In this document: positions 8,134 through 17,233 of the stretch, piece by piece
Position numbering within the stretch: the stretch's first letter is position 1
Layout of the letters: every line of letters begins with the position of its first letter
From: UBA2970 sp965221075
GTDB lineage: Bacteria; Verrucomicrobiota; Verrucomicrobiia; Limisphaerales; AAA164-E04
Assembly (NCBI GenBank): GCA_965221075.1
Contig: OZ244865.1
Span: 558,001 to 622,000, forward strand
Direction of reading: 5' to 3'
Length of the DNA stretch: 64,000 bases
Program-made: the position numbers and the translations under genes
The notes under the pieces: model-generated
Seen by the model: the letters and a program-made list of their open reading frames with translations, nothing else
Database searches by the model: none
What the model was told of the DNA's origin: nothing

Positions 8134-9687
8134 CTACTCCAGGTCCTCCAGCTCGATCTCCAGGTTTCCGAAGCTTTCCAGCACGGAGAGCCCCAGGATG
8201 ACCAGGGAGTCGTCGTCCAGGTAGGAGTAGCTCAAGGCCAGCCTCCGGGGCCCGATCCGGTCCCAGGGGACTGCGGCGTCGAAGTCCAGCCAGCGGCCGC
8301 CGATGTGGAACTGGCTCCACATGTGGTAGCCCATCGCATGGCCCCTGCCTTCCATCGGGGGGACGTACATCAGGCCCGTCGCCACCCGGGAGGGGATTCC
8401 CGAAGCCCGGCCCAGAGCAGACAGCAGGACCGCGTGCTCGCTGCAGTCGCCTTCGGCGTCCCGGGCCACCTGGTCGGCCGGAGCAAAGCCCACCGACAGG
8501 TTCTTCTCGTCGATATGGCCGTGGACCAGGCGGCGAAGGGCCCGGGCCCTCTGCAGCTCGGAGGCGCCCTCGGGCAGCTGCAGGCTGGAGAGCAGATCCA
8601 GGACCGACTCGTGGTCGCTGGAGATGTAGAGGTTTGGCTCGAGAGCCTTTCTCCTCTCCTCCCCGTCGAGGGGGGAGGATTCCTGAAAGGCCGACTCGGG
8701 GTCGGGGGGACGGACCGTCACCAGGAATTCGTCTCCTTCCCGTTCCACGGACTGGGAGGGGGACCGGGGGAAGGACAGGGAGCCGGGATCCCCTTTCAGA
8801 GTGCGGATCCGGTAGCGGGCCCATCGTGCCTCTCGAGGCACCTCCCGGCCCAGATCGACCAAGGAGGATGCGAGTACGTTCCCGGGACCTCCGAGGGAGC
8901 CGGCCAGGGCGGCCTCCTCGTCCGCCAGCTCCATCCTGAACGAGAACGGGCCCATGTTTATCTGCGTTTCGAGCGCGCTGAAGTCCTCCCTGACCCAGAA
9001 GCTGGCCTCCATCTTGATGGAGCCGGTGTCCAGGGACTGACGGAGCTTCACCGTCTCGACCTTCCGTCCATGGTAGTCGAGGGTGTCGGGGCCCATGACT
9101 TCATGGAAATAGGGGAAGGCCTCGTCGATGCTCAGATCGGGATCGTAGTACGGGACCTGGAAGCTGGTTCCCGCTTCCAGTCCAGCCACCCCCATCCTCC
9201 GAGCAAGGCCCCACGCCATCACGGACTCGGGCGGGATCCGGGCCGAGCCCTGCCTCTGGTTGCCTCCCACTGTCCGGGTGTAGGAGAGCCGGCCGTCCTG
9301 GAATGAGCCTTCGAATGTGGTGGGGGGATCCTCGTTTTCCTGCGAGACCGAGGAGATTCCGAGCGGCCGGCCGTCGACGGTCTCCCGGTAGTTTACGGTG
9401 GCCTCGGTCCGCATGGATTCGGCCCCCCGCCCTATCTGCATCACCATGTGGACCCGGGTGTGGACCTCGTCTCCCTTCCTGGTTAAGGTCTGGTGCATGT
9501 AGCCTGCCCGGGCTCCGAAGACGTGGACCGTGTACCAGTCTTCGCTGAAGAGCCCCTGGCGAGGATTCCTCCAGTCGATGGATTGGATCGGGGGAAGGGC
9601 GCGGGCCGGGGCAGGGCCGGCCTCCCTTCCGCATCCCGGAGCCAGCAGGAGAAGGGGAAGCAGCAGCGGGAGGAACCGGGGGATCAT
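8134..9687 (-). CDS. Transglutaminase-like lipoprotein, paralogue 3
   Basis: A 517-residue protein. The N-terminus (MIPRFLPLLLPLLLLAPGC) is a lipoprotein signal with a clear lipobox, so the mature protein should be lipid-anchored at Cys20. IDWRNPRQGLF starts the shared N-terminal domain, about 370 residues, with repeated beta-rich segments such as RETVDGRPLGISS. The transglutaminase-like core has Cys415 (GDCSEH), His455 (YHMWSQ) and Asp468 or Asp470 (WLDFD). It lacks only the insertion found in pseudogene 2. The gene is downstream of the pseudouridine synthase on the same strand with a 45-bp gap that carries the shared leader. The role is unknown; an envelope amide-bond enzyme is the best guess. 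Confidence 0.8.
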   Translation of the reverse strand: MIPRFLPLLLPLLLLAPGCGREAGPAPARALPPIQSIDWRNPRQGLFSEDWYTVHVFGARAGYMHQTLTRKGDEVHTRVHMVMQIGRGAESMRTEATVNYRETVDGRPLGISSVSQENEDPPTTFEGSFQDGRLSYTRTVGGNQRQGSARIPPESVMAWGLARRMGVAGLEAGTSFQVPYYDPDLSIDEAFPYFHEVMGPDTLDYHGRKVETVKLRQSLDTGSIKMEASFWVREDFSALETQINMGPFSFRMELADEEAALAGSLGGPGNVLASSLVDLGREVPREARWARYRIRTLKGDPGSLSFPRSPSQSVEREGDEFLVTVRPPDPESAFQESSPLDGEERRKALEPNLYISSDHESVLDLLSSLQLPEGASELQRARALRRLVHGHIDEKNLSVGFAPADQVARDAEGDCSEHAVLLSALGRASGIPSRVATGLMYVPPMEGRGHAMGYHMWSQFHIGGRWLDFDAAVPWDRIGPRRLALSYSYLDDDSLVILGLSVLESFGNLEIELEDLE

Positions 9688-9732
9688 GGGGCTTCCAGGC
9701 TGGAGCGGATCTTCCTCCCTGTCCAGCTCCCA

Positions 9733-10704
9733 TTATCCAGGCGTGGTCCAGGAGGGCTGCTCCTGGAGGGCGCGGTTCCCGCCCAGGGCCCGGAGCGCCT
9801 CCAGGAAGTCGGGCGGCGCAGGGGCCTGGAACCGCATCGGCTCCCTGGTGGCGGGATGCCCGAAGGCCAGGAACCGGGCGTGGAGCATCTGGCGGGCGGG
9901 CCGGTGTCCGCACTGCCGCGCCAGGGCTGCGGTGGAGCGCCGCCCGTAGGACTCGTCACCGAAGACCGGGAAGCCGAGGAACTGGAGGTGGGCCCGGATC
10001 TGGTGGGTCCGTCCGGTATGCAGATCCAGTTCCAGCAGGGAGGCCCCCTCGAGGGGCTCCAGGGTGCGGTAGCGGGTAAGGGCGGGGCGCCCGCCGCCCT
10101 GGCGGGAGGCGCGCATCCGGTCGCGGCGCGCCGGGTTGCGCTCGATGCCCGCCTCAATCGATCCCTCCGCGGGGACGACCCGCCCGCAGGCCAGGGCCAG
10201 GTAGCGCTTGGCGACGCTCCGTCCGGCGAACTGACGGCTCAGGTCCCGGTGGGCGCCGGCGGTCTTGGCCACCACCAGGCAGCCGCTGGTGTCCTGGTCC
10301 AGGCGGTGGACGATCCCGGGGCGAAGGGGATCCCCGGTGGGGGCCAGCTCTCCGCCGCAATGGTGGAGCAGGCCGTCCACCAGGGTGGATCCGCCGCGGC
10401 CGCTGCCGGGATGGACCATGACGCCGGGCTTCTTGTCGAGGACCAGCAGGTGGGAGTCCTCGTGGAGGATGTCCAGGTCCATCTCCCGGGGCCGGAGGAC
10501 CGGCTCGGGAGGCGGGGGGGGAGCGACCCGGACCACCTGTCCCGCGGCCAGGGCGTGGCGCGGCTTGGCCCGCCGTCCGTCCACCAGGACGCGCCCCTCA
10601 CGGATCCACCGGGCCAGGAGGCTGCGCGAGAGCTGGGGGAGCTGCCGGTGCAGCCAGGCGTCGAGGCGGATCCCGGGCGGGGCGCTATCGACCTGGAGCT
10701 CCAT
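9733..10704 (-). CDS. RluA/RluD-family 23S rRNA pseudouridine synthase
   Basis: A 323-residue protein, normal length for the family. Residues 10-70 form an S4-like RNA-binding domain (RLDAWLHRQLPQLSRSLLARW). The catalytic domain carries HRLDQDTSG, whose Asp is the nucleophile of all RluA-family enzymes, and the later TGRTHQIRAH motif that binds the target uridine. These enzymes isomerise uridines in large-subunit rRNA or tRNA; the exact site cannot be read from sequence. The start overlaps the end of lgt by 20 bp, so the two are probably co-transcribed. A fragment of a second copy survives near 7.9 kb. Confidence 0.9.
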   Translation of the reverse strand: MELQVDSAPPGIRLDAWLHRQLPQLSRSLLARWIREGRVLVDGRRAKPRHALAAGQVVRVAPPPPPEPVLRPREMDLDILHEDSHLLVLDKKPGVMVHPGSGRGGSTLVDGLLHHCGGELAPTGDPLRPGIVHRLDQDTSGCLVVAKTAGAHRDLSRQFAGRSVAKRYLALACGRVVPAEGSIEAGIERNPARRDRMRASRQGGGRPALTRYRTLEPLEGASLLELDLHTGRTHQIRAHLQFLGFPVFGDESYGRRSTAALARQCGHRPARQMLHARFLAFGHPATREPMRFQAPAPPDFLEALRALGGNRALQEQPSWTTPG

Positions 10705-11446
10705 TCCGCCTGCGGAACCAGAGGAAGAGGACCGCCCCGGCCGGCAGGACGAGAAGGCTGGTCCACTGGCCGGGGCTCAGGAGGCTCTCCGAGAAGGCCT
10801 GGTGGTCGCCCCGGAAGGCGTCGGCGAAGGCCCGAGCCACCGCGTAGGTCATCAGGTAGAGGGCGAAGACGCAGCCGTCCGGAAGGGACCTGCGGTAGAT
10901 GCCGGCCAGCAGGAAGTAGAGGCCGAAGTTGATCAGGGACTGGTAGATCTGGACCGGATGGACCGGATCCGGGTGGGTTTCGTGCCCCGGGGGGAACTGG
11001 ATCGCCCAGGGCAGATCGCAGAGGCGCCCGTAGCAGCAGCCGGTCATCAGGCAGCCGAGGCGCCCCAGCGCGTGCCCCAGGGGGATGCTGGGGGCCAGGG
11101 CGTCGGCCAGGCGCCAGAGCGGGATCTTCCGCCAGCCGGCGTAGATCAGCGCGGCCATGACCGCTCCGAAGAGCCCGCCGTACCACACCAGGCCTCCCTC
11201 CCGGATGTTGATCCACTGGCGCCACTGGCCGGGGCCGATCCCCTCCTGGACCAGGTACCAGGTCCGGGCCCCCGCCATCGCCCCCAGCAGGATCCACGGT
11301 CCCAGGTCCATGACGTCCCGGGGGGCGAGCCCCCTCAGGCGGCCGCGACGGGCGGCCAGGTGGAAGCCTCCCAGGAAGCCCAGCGCCGCGAGGATGCCGT
11401 ACCAGTGGATGGGGAATCCACCGATCGAGAAGGCGACCGGATCCAT
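10685..11446 (-). CDS. lgt: Prolipoprotein diacylglyceryl transferase
   Basis: A 253-residue multi-spanning protein with the Lgt fold. It starts with IHWYGILAALGFLGG, and GRLGCLMTGCCYG replaces the textbook GRxGNFxNxExxG signature while keeping its Arg. A late AFRGD supplies the second essential Arg. The usual HGGL motif reads YGGL, a variant known outside Proteobacteria. The enzyme moves diacylglycerol from phosphatidylglycerol to the lipobox Cys of prelipoproteins in the inner membrane, the step needed by lipoproteins such as that at 8134-9687. It is divergent from glnII across 160 bp and overlaps the pseudouridine synthase gene. Confidence 0.9.
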   Translation of the reverse strand: MDPVAFSIGGFPIHWYGILAALGFLGGFHLAARRGRLRGLAPRDVMDLGPWILLGAMAGARTWYLVQEGIGPGQWRQWINIREGGLVWYGGLFGAVMAALIYAGWRKIPLWRLADALAPSIPLGHALGRLGCLMTGCCYGRLCDLPWAIQFPPGHETHPDPVHPVQIYQSLINFGLYFLLAGIYRRSLPDGCVFALYLMTYAVARAFADAFRGDHQAFSESLLSPGQWTSLLVLPAGAVLFLWFRRRNGAPGR

Positions 11447-11606
11447 TCCGCCGGAGACTCTAGGAAGGCGGGGCGGGGTGGTTCAACCACCGAAGCGGGG
11501 CCGGGGGATCCGCTCCGGGGGCAAGTGTTGGCTTGACACGGCCGGCCCGGCTGGCGGAGCCTCCCGCAGCGGCTCCCCTCCAGGAGTCCGCGGATCCCCA
11601 CTGCTT

Positions 11607-12632
11607 ATGGCGAACTTCTTCAAGCTGGAATACGTGTGGCTGGACGGCTACCAGCCGGTCCCCAACCTCAGGGGCAAGACGCGCATCGCGACCAGCCGTC
11701 CCGAGTCCCTCGACGCCTGCCCCCTCTGGAGCTTCGACGGAAGCTCGACCCAGCAGGCCGAGGGAAGCAGCTCCGACTGCCTGCTCAAGCCGGTGGGCCT
11801 CTATCCCGACGTGCTGCGGGGCGGCGACTCCTACATCGTGCTCAACGAGGTGCTCAACACCGACGGCACGCCCCACCCCTCCAACATGAGGGCGACCATC
11901 ATCGACGATCCCGACGCCTGGTTCGGCCTGGAGCAGGAGTACTTCCTCTTCCAGGACAAGCGCCCCCTGGGCTGGCCCCGGGACGGCTTCCCCAACCCCC
12001 AGGGCGAGTACTACACCGGAGTGGGCTTCGCCAACGTGGGCGGCGCGGCCCGGGAGATCGTGGACGAGCACCTCGACGCCTGCCTGGCGGCGGGGATCAA
12101 CCCCGAGGGGGGCCCGGTGATCAACGCCGAGGTGGCCAAGGGCCAGTGGGAGTTCCAGATCTTCGCCAAGGGCTCCCGCAAGTGCGCCGACGACATGTGG
12201 GTGGCCCGCTACCTGCTCATGCGCCTGTGCGAGAAGTACGAGGTGGACGTGGAGTGGCACTGCAAGCCCTTCCTGGGCGACTGGAACGGCTCGGGGATGC
12301 ACTGCAACTTCTCCACCAAGTACATCCGCGAAGTCGGCGGCGAGGCCTACTTCAGAGCCCTGATGGAGGCCTTCGAGCGCAACAAGGACGAGCACATCGC
12401 CGCCTACGGGCCCCACAACGAGAAGCGGCTCACCGGCCTGCACGAGACCCAGTCGATCGACAAGTTCTCCTGGGGGGTGGCCGACCGCGGCGCCTCCATC
12501 CGGGTGAGCAAGCAGTTCGTCGACGACGGGTACAAGGGCTACCTGGAGGACCGGCGGCCCAACTCGCAGGGCGACCCCTACCAGATCTGCTCGCGCATCC
12601 TCAAGACCATCGCCGAGGTGCCCCAGTCCTGA
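11607..12632 (+). CDS. glnII: Glutamine synthetase, type II (eukaryote-like)
   Basis: A 341-residue protein that condenses glutamate and ammonia to glutamine with ATP. It is the short type II form, not the roughly 470-residue GlnA. Visible landmarks are WSFDGSSTQQAEG at the N-terminus, EQEYFLF (metal ligands), PVINAEVAKGQWEFQ, NGSGMHCNFSTK and HNEKRLTGLHET. The ATG at 11607 is chosen because the family starts with a short stretch before LEYVWLDG. Type II lacks the adenylylation site, so control is probably transcriptional. It is monocistronic: lgt diverges upstream and a strong hairpin follows the stop. Confidence 0.93.
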   Translation: MANFFKLEYVWLDGYQPVPNLRGKTRIATSRPESLDACPLWSFDGSSTQQAEGSSSDCLLKPVGLYPDVLRGGDSYIVLNEVLNTDGTPHPSNMRATIIDDPDAWFGLEQEYFLFQDKRPLGWPRDGFPNPQGEYYTGVGFANVGGAAREIVDEHLDACLAAGINPEGGPVINAEVAKGQWEFQIFAKGSRKCADDMWVARYLLMRLCEKYEVDVEWHCKPFLGDWNGSGMHCNFSTKYIREVGGEAYFRALMEAFERNKDEHIAAYGPHNEKRLTGLHETQSIDKFSWGVADRGASIRVSKQFVDDGYKGYLEDRRPNSQGDPYQICSRILKTIAEVPQS

Positions 12633-12671
12633 AGAGGGGCGGCCGTCCAGGCGCAGGCCCCTTCGCCCGCC

Positions 12672-12710
12672 GGGCTCCTGTCCGCCTCCGGGCGGGCAGG
12701 AGCCCTTCTT
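12672..12710 (+). terminator. Rho-independent-type terminator after glnII
   Basis: A 15-bp stem (12672-12686 pairing with 12691-12705, one G-T pair) with a TCCG loop is followed by TTCTT. It lies 40 bases after the glnII stop. Confidence 0.75.
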
Positions 12711-12737
12711 GCTAGGGGACCTGGAAGAGGGGGGAAG

Positions 12738-12813
12738 TGGAGCGAGTGAAGAGATTCGAACTCTCGACATTCACCATGGCAAGGTGACGCTCTACCAGCT
12801 GAGCTACACTCGC
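12738..12813 (-). tRNA. tRNA-Gly (anticodon GCC)
   Basis: Read on the minus strand this is a 76-nt cloverleaf with an encoded CCA. The 7-bp acceptor stem pairs GCGAGTG with CACTCGC, the discriminator is T, the D-arm is standard (AGCTCAGCTGGTAGAGC), the anticodon loop has GCC between TT and AT, and the T-loop is GTTCGAATC. GCC reads glycine codons GGC and GGU, which are heavily used in this GC-rich genome. It lies alone between glnII and thiS. Confidence 0.95.
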
Positions 12814-12923
12814 GCTCCGGCAGCGGGGCCATCCTCCCTCCCAAGCCCCCCCCTGTCAACCCCCGATCCGCGGTTCCGACGCGGGTTCCCGGGAGGGACG
12901 GGCCGCCCGGCGCCGCTGCGGGG

Positions 12924-13130
12924 ATGAAGTCCTGGGTGGTGGCCAACGGCAGGCGGATGGAGATCGGCCTGCCGCTCAGCCTGGAGGACTTCCTGGCCTC
13001 GCTGGGGCTGCCGCCCCGAAGCGTGGTGGTGGAGCGCAACGGCGAGGCGGTATCCCCCTCGCAGTTCCCCCGCATCGCGCTGGGCGAGGGGGACCGCCTC
13101 GAGATCGTCCGGGTTGTGGCCGGGGGGTAG
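12924..13130 (+). CDS. thiS: ThiS-family sulfur carrier protein
   Basis: A 68-residue ubiquitin-fold protein ending in Gly-Gly, the residue that is adenylated and thiocarboxylated to deliver sulfur to the thiazole ring of thiamine. ERNGEAV and LGEGDRLEIVRVVAGG are typical ThiS motifs. No other thi genes are nearby, so its partners (ThiF, ThiG) must be elsewhere. It is convergent with the SLC13 gene, with 6 bases between the stops. A related carrier such as a MoaD-like protein is possible but the motifs favour ThiS. Confidence 0.8.
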   Translation: MKSWVVANGRRMEIGLPLSLEDFLASLGLPPRSVVVERNGEAVSPSQFPRIALGEGDRLEIVRVVAGG

Positions 13131-13136
13131 GCGGGA

Positions 13137-14930
13137 CTACTGCGGCTGGAAGGGGTAGAGCAGAGGGATGAACAGGGAGGCCAGGATCCACACCAGGAGG
13201 TTGAGCGGCACCCCGATCAGGATGAAGTCGCCGAACCGGTATCCCCCCGCGCCGTAGACCAGGGTGTTGGTCTGGTAGCCGATGGGAGTGGCGAAGCAGG
13301 CCGAGCAGCCGATGGCCACCCCGACCAGGAAGGGCTGGGGGTCCGCCTGGAGCGAGTCGGCCAGCTGCACCACCACCGGGGTCACCATCACTGCCACCGC
13401 GTTGTTGGACAGGAAGGTGGTGAGCAGTGAGCAGGTGAGGATCAGCGCCGAGAGGATCACGGCGGGCCCGGCCCCCCGGGTGAGGTCCAGGATCCGCTCG
13501 GCGATCCACTCGACCCCCCCGGTGGACACCATCGCCTCCCCCAGGGAGAGCATCCCGAAGATCATGAACAGGATGCGCCAGTCGATCGCCGAGTACACCT
13601 CGTTGCTCCTCAGGCATCCGGAGATCACCACGAACAGGGAGGCCAGCAGGGCCAGCACCGAGATGTGGATGTCGGTGAGGGAGGCCAGCAGCACCATCCC
13701 GATCATCGCCGCGCCGGCCAGGTAGCGCTTGCCGTAGAGGGGGGCCCGGATGGGCTCCTCGGCGAGCAGCAGGATGCTGCGGCTCTCCTGCAGGTGGCGG
13801 ATGCTGGACTCGGTCCCCTCGATCAGCAGGGTGTCCCCGAAGCTCAGGCGGGTGTTCTCGAAGTCGCTCTTCAGGTTCACCCCCCGCCGGTGGACCGCCA
13901 GGATGCGCACCCCGTAGCGCCGCCTCAGGTCCAGCTGCCGGATGGTGTTGCCCTCGAGCCGGGACTGGGGGCTGATCACCCCCTCCACCACCACCGCCCT
14001 GCCGGTCTCCACCAGGGCCACCCCCATCGTCTCGGGCTGCTGCAGGATCTCGATCCCCTTCATGTTCTTGATCTCGAGCACCGAGGAGATGTGGACGCTC
14101 AGGCTGATGCGGTCCCCGGCCTGGAAGACGATGGCGTCGAGCTGCAGGGGAAGGGACTCCCGGTTGCGGATCACCTCCAGGATGCGGGCGCTGGTCATGT
14201 CCTTGAGGGGCGTCTCCCCGAGGGTCTTGCCCACCAGGGGGGAGTGCCGGAGGATGACCAGCTCGGTGCGGTACTTCTTGGTCGAGGACTCGTGGAGGAG
14301 GTCGGCCATCGACTCCCGGGAGGGCAGCAGGTGGCGCCCGACGAAGAGCAGGTAGAGGATGCCGGCCAGGGTCAGGATCCCCCCGATGTAGGCCAGGTCG
14401 AACATCTCCAGGCGCACGCCGGGCTTCTGGGCATCGGCGGTGGAGCTGACCAGCAGGTTGGTCGAGGTGCCGATCAGGGTGCAGCAGCCGCCCAGGATCG
14501 AGGCGAAGGAGAGGGGGATGAGCAGCCTCGAGGTGTGGAGGCCCCGCTTGAGGGCGATCCGGGTGACGATGGGGATGAAGATCAGGATGATCGGGGTGTT
14601 GTTGACGAAGGCCGAGGTGAAGGCCACCACCGGGAGGAACACCGCCAGCACCGTCAGCTCGCTGCGGAGGGCCATGCGGTCGGTGACCTGCCCCAGGAAC
14701 TCCAGGGCGCCGGTGCGCTCCATGGCCGCCCCCAGGATGAACATGCATCCCACGGTGATGGCGGCCGGGTTGCTGAACACCTTGAAGGCGCCCTCGTAGT
14801 CGAGGATCCCGCATCCCAGCAGGATTCCCATGGCCCCTAGTGCCACCGTGTCGGGAGGAATCCGCCCCCAGATCATGGCCACGAAGGCGGCCGCCAGAAG
14901 GGCGAAGACGATGGCGATTTCGGGGGTCAT
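13137..14930 (-). CDS. SLC13-family permease with two RCK_C domains
   Basis: A 597-residue protein. Membrane helices cover about residues 1-180 and 390-597. They flank two soluble TrkA_C/RCK_C domains, the first around SPLVGKTLGETPLKD and the second around GVRILAVHRRGVNL. This layout is typical of the YfbS/SAC1-like branch of SLC13 proteins, which carry sulfate or other anions with sodium; the RCK_C domains probably sense a ligand. FVNNTPIILIFIPIV and LSNNAVAVMVTPVVV are the paired inverted-repeat motifs of the transport core. Start chosen at the ATG before a typical first helix. It may be expressed alone. Confidence 0.85.
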   Translation of the reverse strand: MTPEIAIVFALLAAAFVAMIWGRIPPDTVALGAMGILLGCGILDYEGAFKVFSNPAAITVGCMFILGAAMERTGALEFLGQVTDRMALRSELTVLAVFLPVVAFTSAFVNNTPIILIFIPIVTRIALKRGLHTSRLLIPLSFASILGGCCTLIGTSTNLLVSSTADAQKPGVRLEMFDLAYIGGILTLAGILYLLFVGRHLLPSRESMADLLHESSTKKYRTELVILRHSPLVGKTLGETPLKDMTSARILEVIRNRESLPLQLDAIVFQAGDRISLSVHISSVLEIKNMKGIEILQQPETMGVALVETGRAVVVEGVISPQSRLEGNTIRQLDLRRRYGVRILAVHRRGVNLKSDFENTRLSFGDTLLIEGTESSIRHLQESRSILLLAEEPIRAPLYGKRYLAGAAMIGMVLLASLTDIHISVLALLASLFVVISGCLRSNEVYSAIDWRILFMIFGMLSLGEAMVSTGGVEWIAERILDLTRGAGPAVILSALILTCSLLTTFLSNNAVAVMVTPVVVQLADSLQADPQPFLVGVAIGCSACFATPIGYQTNTLVYGAGGYRFGDFILIGVPLNLLVWILASLFIPLLYPFQPQ

Positions 14931-15068
14931 CCCTCGGGGGCGGAGGCCGGGGAGCGGTGGCGGCGGGCGGGACGCGGCCGCCCTGCCAGATCCGGGGCCG
15001 GAGCTGGCCGCTGGAGGCGAGGATCACGACCGGCCCGGGCGCTTGTCAACCCCCGAATGGGCGGGATC

Positions 15069-16457
15069 CTAGCCGTGGACCGCCCTTCCGGCGGCGTCCA
15101 GGGCCGCGCTCCGGAGGACCTCCCCGAAGGTCGGGTGGGCCTGGGGGCTCGAGGCCAGATCGGCGGCGGTCCACTCCCGGTTGATCGCCAGGGCCGCCTC
15201 GCTGGCCAGCTCCCCGGCCGAGGCTCCCAGGATGTGGACTCCCAGGAGCCTGCCCCCGCCGGGCCGGCAGTGGAGCCGCACCCTGCCCTGGATCTCGCCG
15301 GTGGTGCGGGCCCGGCCGTTGGCCAGGTAGGGGGACTCCCCGCTCTGGAAGGGGATGCCGAGGGCCTCCAGCCGGGCCGCGGTGCGTCCGGCCGAGGCCA
15401 CCTCGGGATGGAGGTACACCACTTCGGGATAGGCGAGGTGGCGGACCCTGCGGGGCCTTCCGGCCAGGGATTCGGCAAGGGCCATGCCCTCCTCCTCGGC
15501 GCGGTGGGCCAGCATGGGGCCCTCGATGGCGTCCCCGATGGCCGAGATCGAGGGGACCGTGCTGGCCAGGTCCTGGTCCACCTTCACGGCGGAGCCGGCG
15601 CCCAGCTCGACCCCCGCCTGCTCCAGGCCCAGATCCCGGGTGCAGGGGACGCGTCCGATGGCCACCAGGGCGAGGGAAGCCCACAGCTCCTCGCCCGAGC
15701 CGAGCCTCGTCCTGACTTCCCCGGAGCGGACCGACAGGTCCTCGACCCGGACTCCGGTCCGCAGCTCGAGCCCCTGCCTGGAGAGGAGGGAGGCCGCCTC
15801 CTCGGCGATCCCCCTCTCCATCTCCGGAAGGATGCCTTCGGCCGACTCGACCACCGTCACCGACGAGCCCAGGCGGCTCCAGACGCTGCCCAGCTCCAGG
15901 CCCACGGCCCCCGCACCCACGACCAGCAGGCTCTCGGGCACGCGGTCCAGGCGGAGGGCCTCCTCGCTGGAAATGATCCGCTTGCCGTCGAAGGGAGCGC
16001 CGGGCAGGGATCGGGGCCGGCTGCCGGTGGCGATCAGGATGTGCCGGGCCTCCAGGACGCGGTCCGGGCCCGAGGCCGGGCGGACGCGCACCGTTTCCGG
16101 GGACTCGATCCGGGCCGATCCCTCGAAGACCTGGATCCGGCTCCGGGTGAAGAGCGACTGCATGCCCTTGGCGATCTGCCCGACGATGCGCTCCTTGCGC
16201 TTCATCATCGCCGCCAGGTCCAGCTCGACCTGGCCCACCCTCACCCCGTGCCTTGCCAGCCCGCTCCGGGCGTGGTCCAGCTGCCAGCTGGACTCCAGCA
16301 GGGCCTTGCTGGGAATGCATCCGACATGGAGGCAGGTGCCGCCGGGGGCGCTGCGGCGGTCCACGCAGGCCACCGAGAGGCCCAGCGCGTCGGCGCGCAG
16401 GGCCGCCGCCGAGCCGCCCGGCCCGGCGCCGACCACCACCAGGTCGAACCGGTCCAT
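15069..16457 (-). CDS. lpdA: Dihydrolipoyl dehydrogenase
   Basis: A 462-residue FAD disulfide oxidoreductase that reoxidises dihydrolipoamide of 2-oxoacid dehydrogenase complexes or the glycine cleavage system with NAD+. The FAD site is GAGPGGSAAA, the redox disulfide is Cys42 and Cys47 in GGTCLHVGCIPSK, the NAD site is VGAGAVGLELG, and the second FAD segment includes AIGDAIEGPMLAHRAEEEG. The C-terminal His441 and Glu446 (HPTFGE) complete the active site. No E1 or E2 genes are adjacent. The start codon directly follows the stop of the ferritin-like gene (TGAATG), so the two are probably co-translated. Confidence 0.9.
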   Translation of the reverse strand: MDRFDLVVVGAGPGGSAAALRADALGLSVACVDRRSAPGGTCLHVGCIPSKALLESSWQLDHARSGLARHGVRVGQVELDLAAMMKRKERIVGQIAKGMQSLFTRSRIQVFEGSARIESPETVRVRPASGPDRVLEARHILIATGSRPRSLPGAPFDGKRIISSEEALRLDRVPESLLVVGAGAVGLELGSVWSRLGSSVTVVESAEGILPEMERGIAEEAASLLSRQGLELRTGVRVEDLSVRSGEVRTRLGSGEELWASLALVAIGRVPCTRDLGLEQAGVELGAGSAVKVDQDLASTVPSISAIGDAIEGPMLAHRAEEEGMALAESLAGRPRRVRHLAYPEVVYLHPEVASAGRTAARLEALGIPFQSGESPYLANGRARTTGEIQGRVRLHCRPGGGRLLGVHILGASAGELASEAALAINREWTAADLASSPQAHPTFGEVLRSAALDAAGRAVHG

Positions 16458-16922
16458 TCAGGCTCCGGGATCCTTGCGGTACTCCTTGAGGAACCCGATG
16501 AACTCGCGGCGATGCTCCTCCTCGCTGCCCAGGATCTGGATCATCAGATCCTGGGTCACGTAGTCCTTGCCGTCGCAGAGGCGGATGATCTTCTGGTACT
16601 GGGCGATGGCCGCTTCCTCGGCCTCGATCACTCCCTCGATCACCCGGACGATGTCGGTGGGATCCTCGGGGGGCTGGAGGCTGGCCTGGCGGGGCTTCAG
16701 GGAGAGGGATCCCGGAACCTTCCCTCCGATGGTCTTCACGCGCTGGGCGATCTGCTGGGCGTGGCCGATCTCCTCGGTCACGTCGGCCGCCAGCGCCTTC
16801 TTGATCACGTCCGAGCGGACCCCGTCCAGGTGGACGCTGTTGGCGATGTAGTTCTGGACCGTCTCCAGCTCCATTCCGTAGGCGGTGATCAGCTCCCTGA
16901 CGATCTCCTCGTTCACGCTCAT
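16458..16922 (-). CDS. Ferritin-like di-iron protein
   Basis: A 154-residue four-helix protein of the ferritin/bacterioferritin/Dps-like superfamily. Putative di-iron ligands lie in EELVQN-type helices: ELETVQNY, EEIGHAQQ, EAEEAAIAQYQ and EEEHRREF, giving the repeated E...ExxH pattern. Such proteins store iron or detoxify peroxide in the cytoplasm. The gene directly precedes lpdA with abutting stop and start codons. It is not a canonical Bfr, since no haem-ligand Met context is obvious. The ATG was chosen because the upstream frame is shadow sequence. Confidence 0.8.
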   Translation of the reverse strand: MSVNEEIVRELITAYGMELETVQNYIANSVHLDGVRSDVIKKALAADVTEEIGHAQQIAQRVKTIGGKVPGSLSLKPRQASLQPPEDPTDIVRVIEGVIEAEEAAIAQYQKIIRLCDGKDYVTQDLMIQILGSEEEHRREFIGFLKEYRKDPGA

Positions 16923-17233
16923 GGGCGCCGAGGGTAGGGCGGGGCCCCGGTTCCTTTCCAGTACAATTGCCGGGCCGGGAGGCCGCTGGACCAAGGGATT
17001 CCTCAAGCGCCGGTCCAGTCTCCGGATCGCCTGCCTGGCGGCAGGCGATCGATGCGCTGCCGATCGGATCCGGGCCGGCCCGTCCAGGGATGCGCCGGCT
17101 GCGATGCCGTCCTGGACGGCCTCCAGCTCCGCCCCTCGGGACGGTGAGCGGCTCCCGGACGAAATCCCCGCTGGCCCGCTACTGCTTCGGGGGGCGGGCG
17201 GGGACCCGTCCCCTGCCGGCCCGATCGCCCGGG
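16923..17233. other. Intergenic region with a perfect 11-bp hairpin
   Basis: No gene is supported. A perfect inverted repeat (GATCGCCTGCC, loop TGGC, GGCAGGCGATC) occupies 17025-17050. It lies downstream of the sialate esterase and upstream of the ferritin-like gene on the same strand. It has no T-run, so it could be a weak terminator, an RNA processing site or an operator. Confidence 0.55.

Noticed and set aside
11533..11538. TTGACA as a -35 box for glnII
   Set aside because: No acceptable -10 sequence lies 16-18 bases downstream, and no sigma54-type pair was seen.
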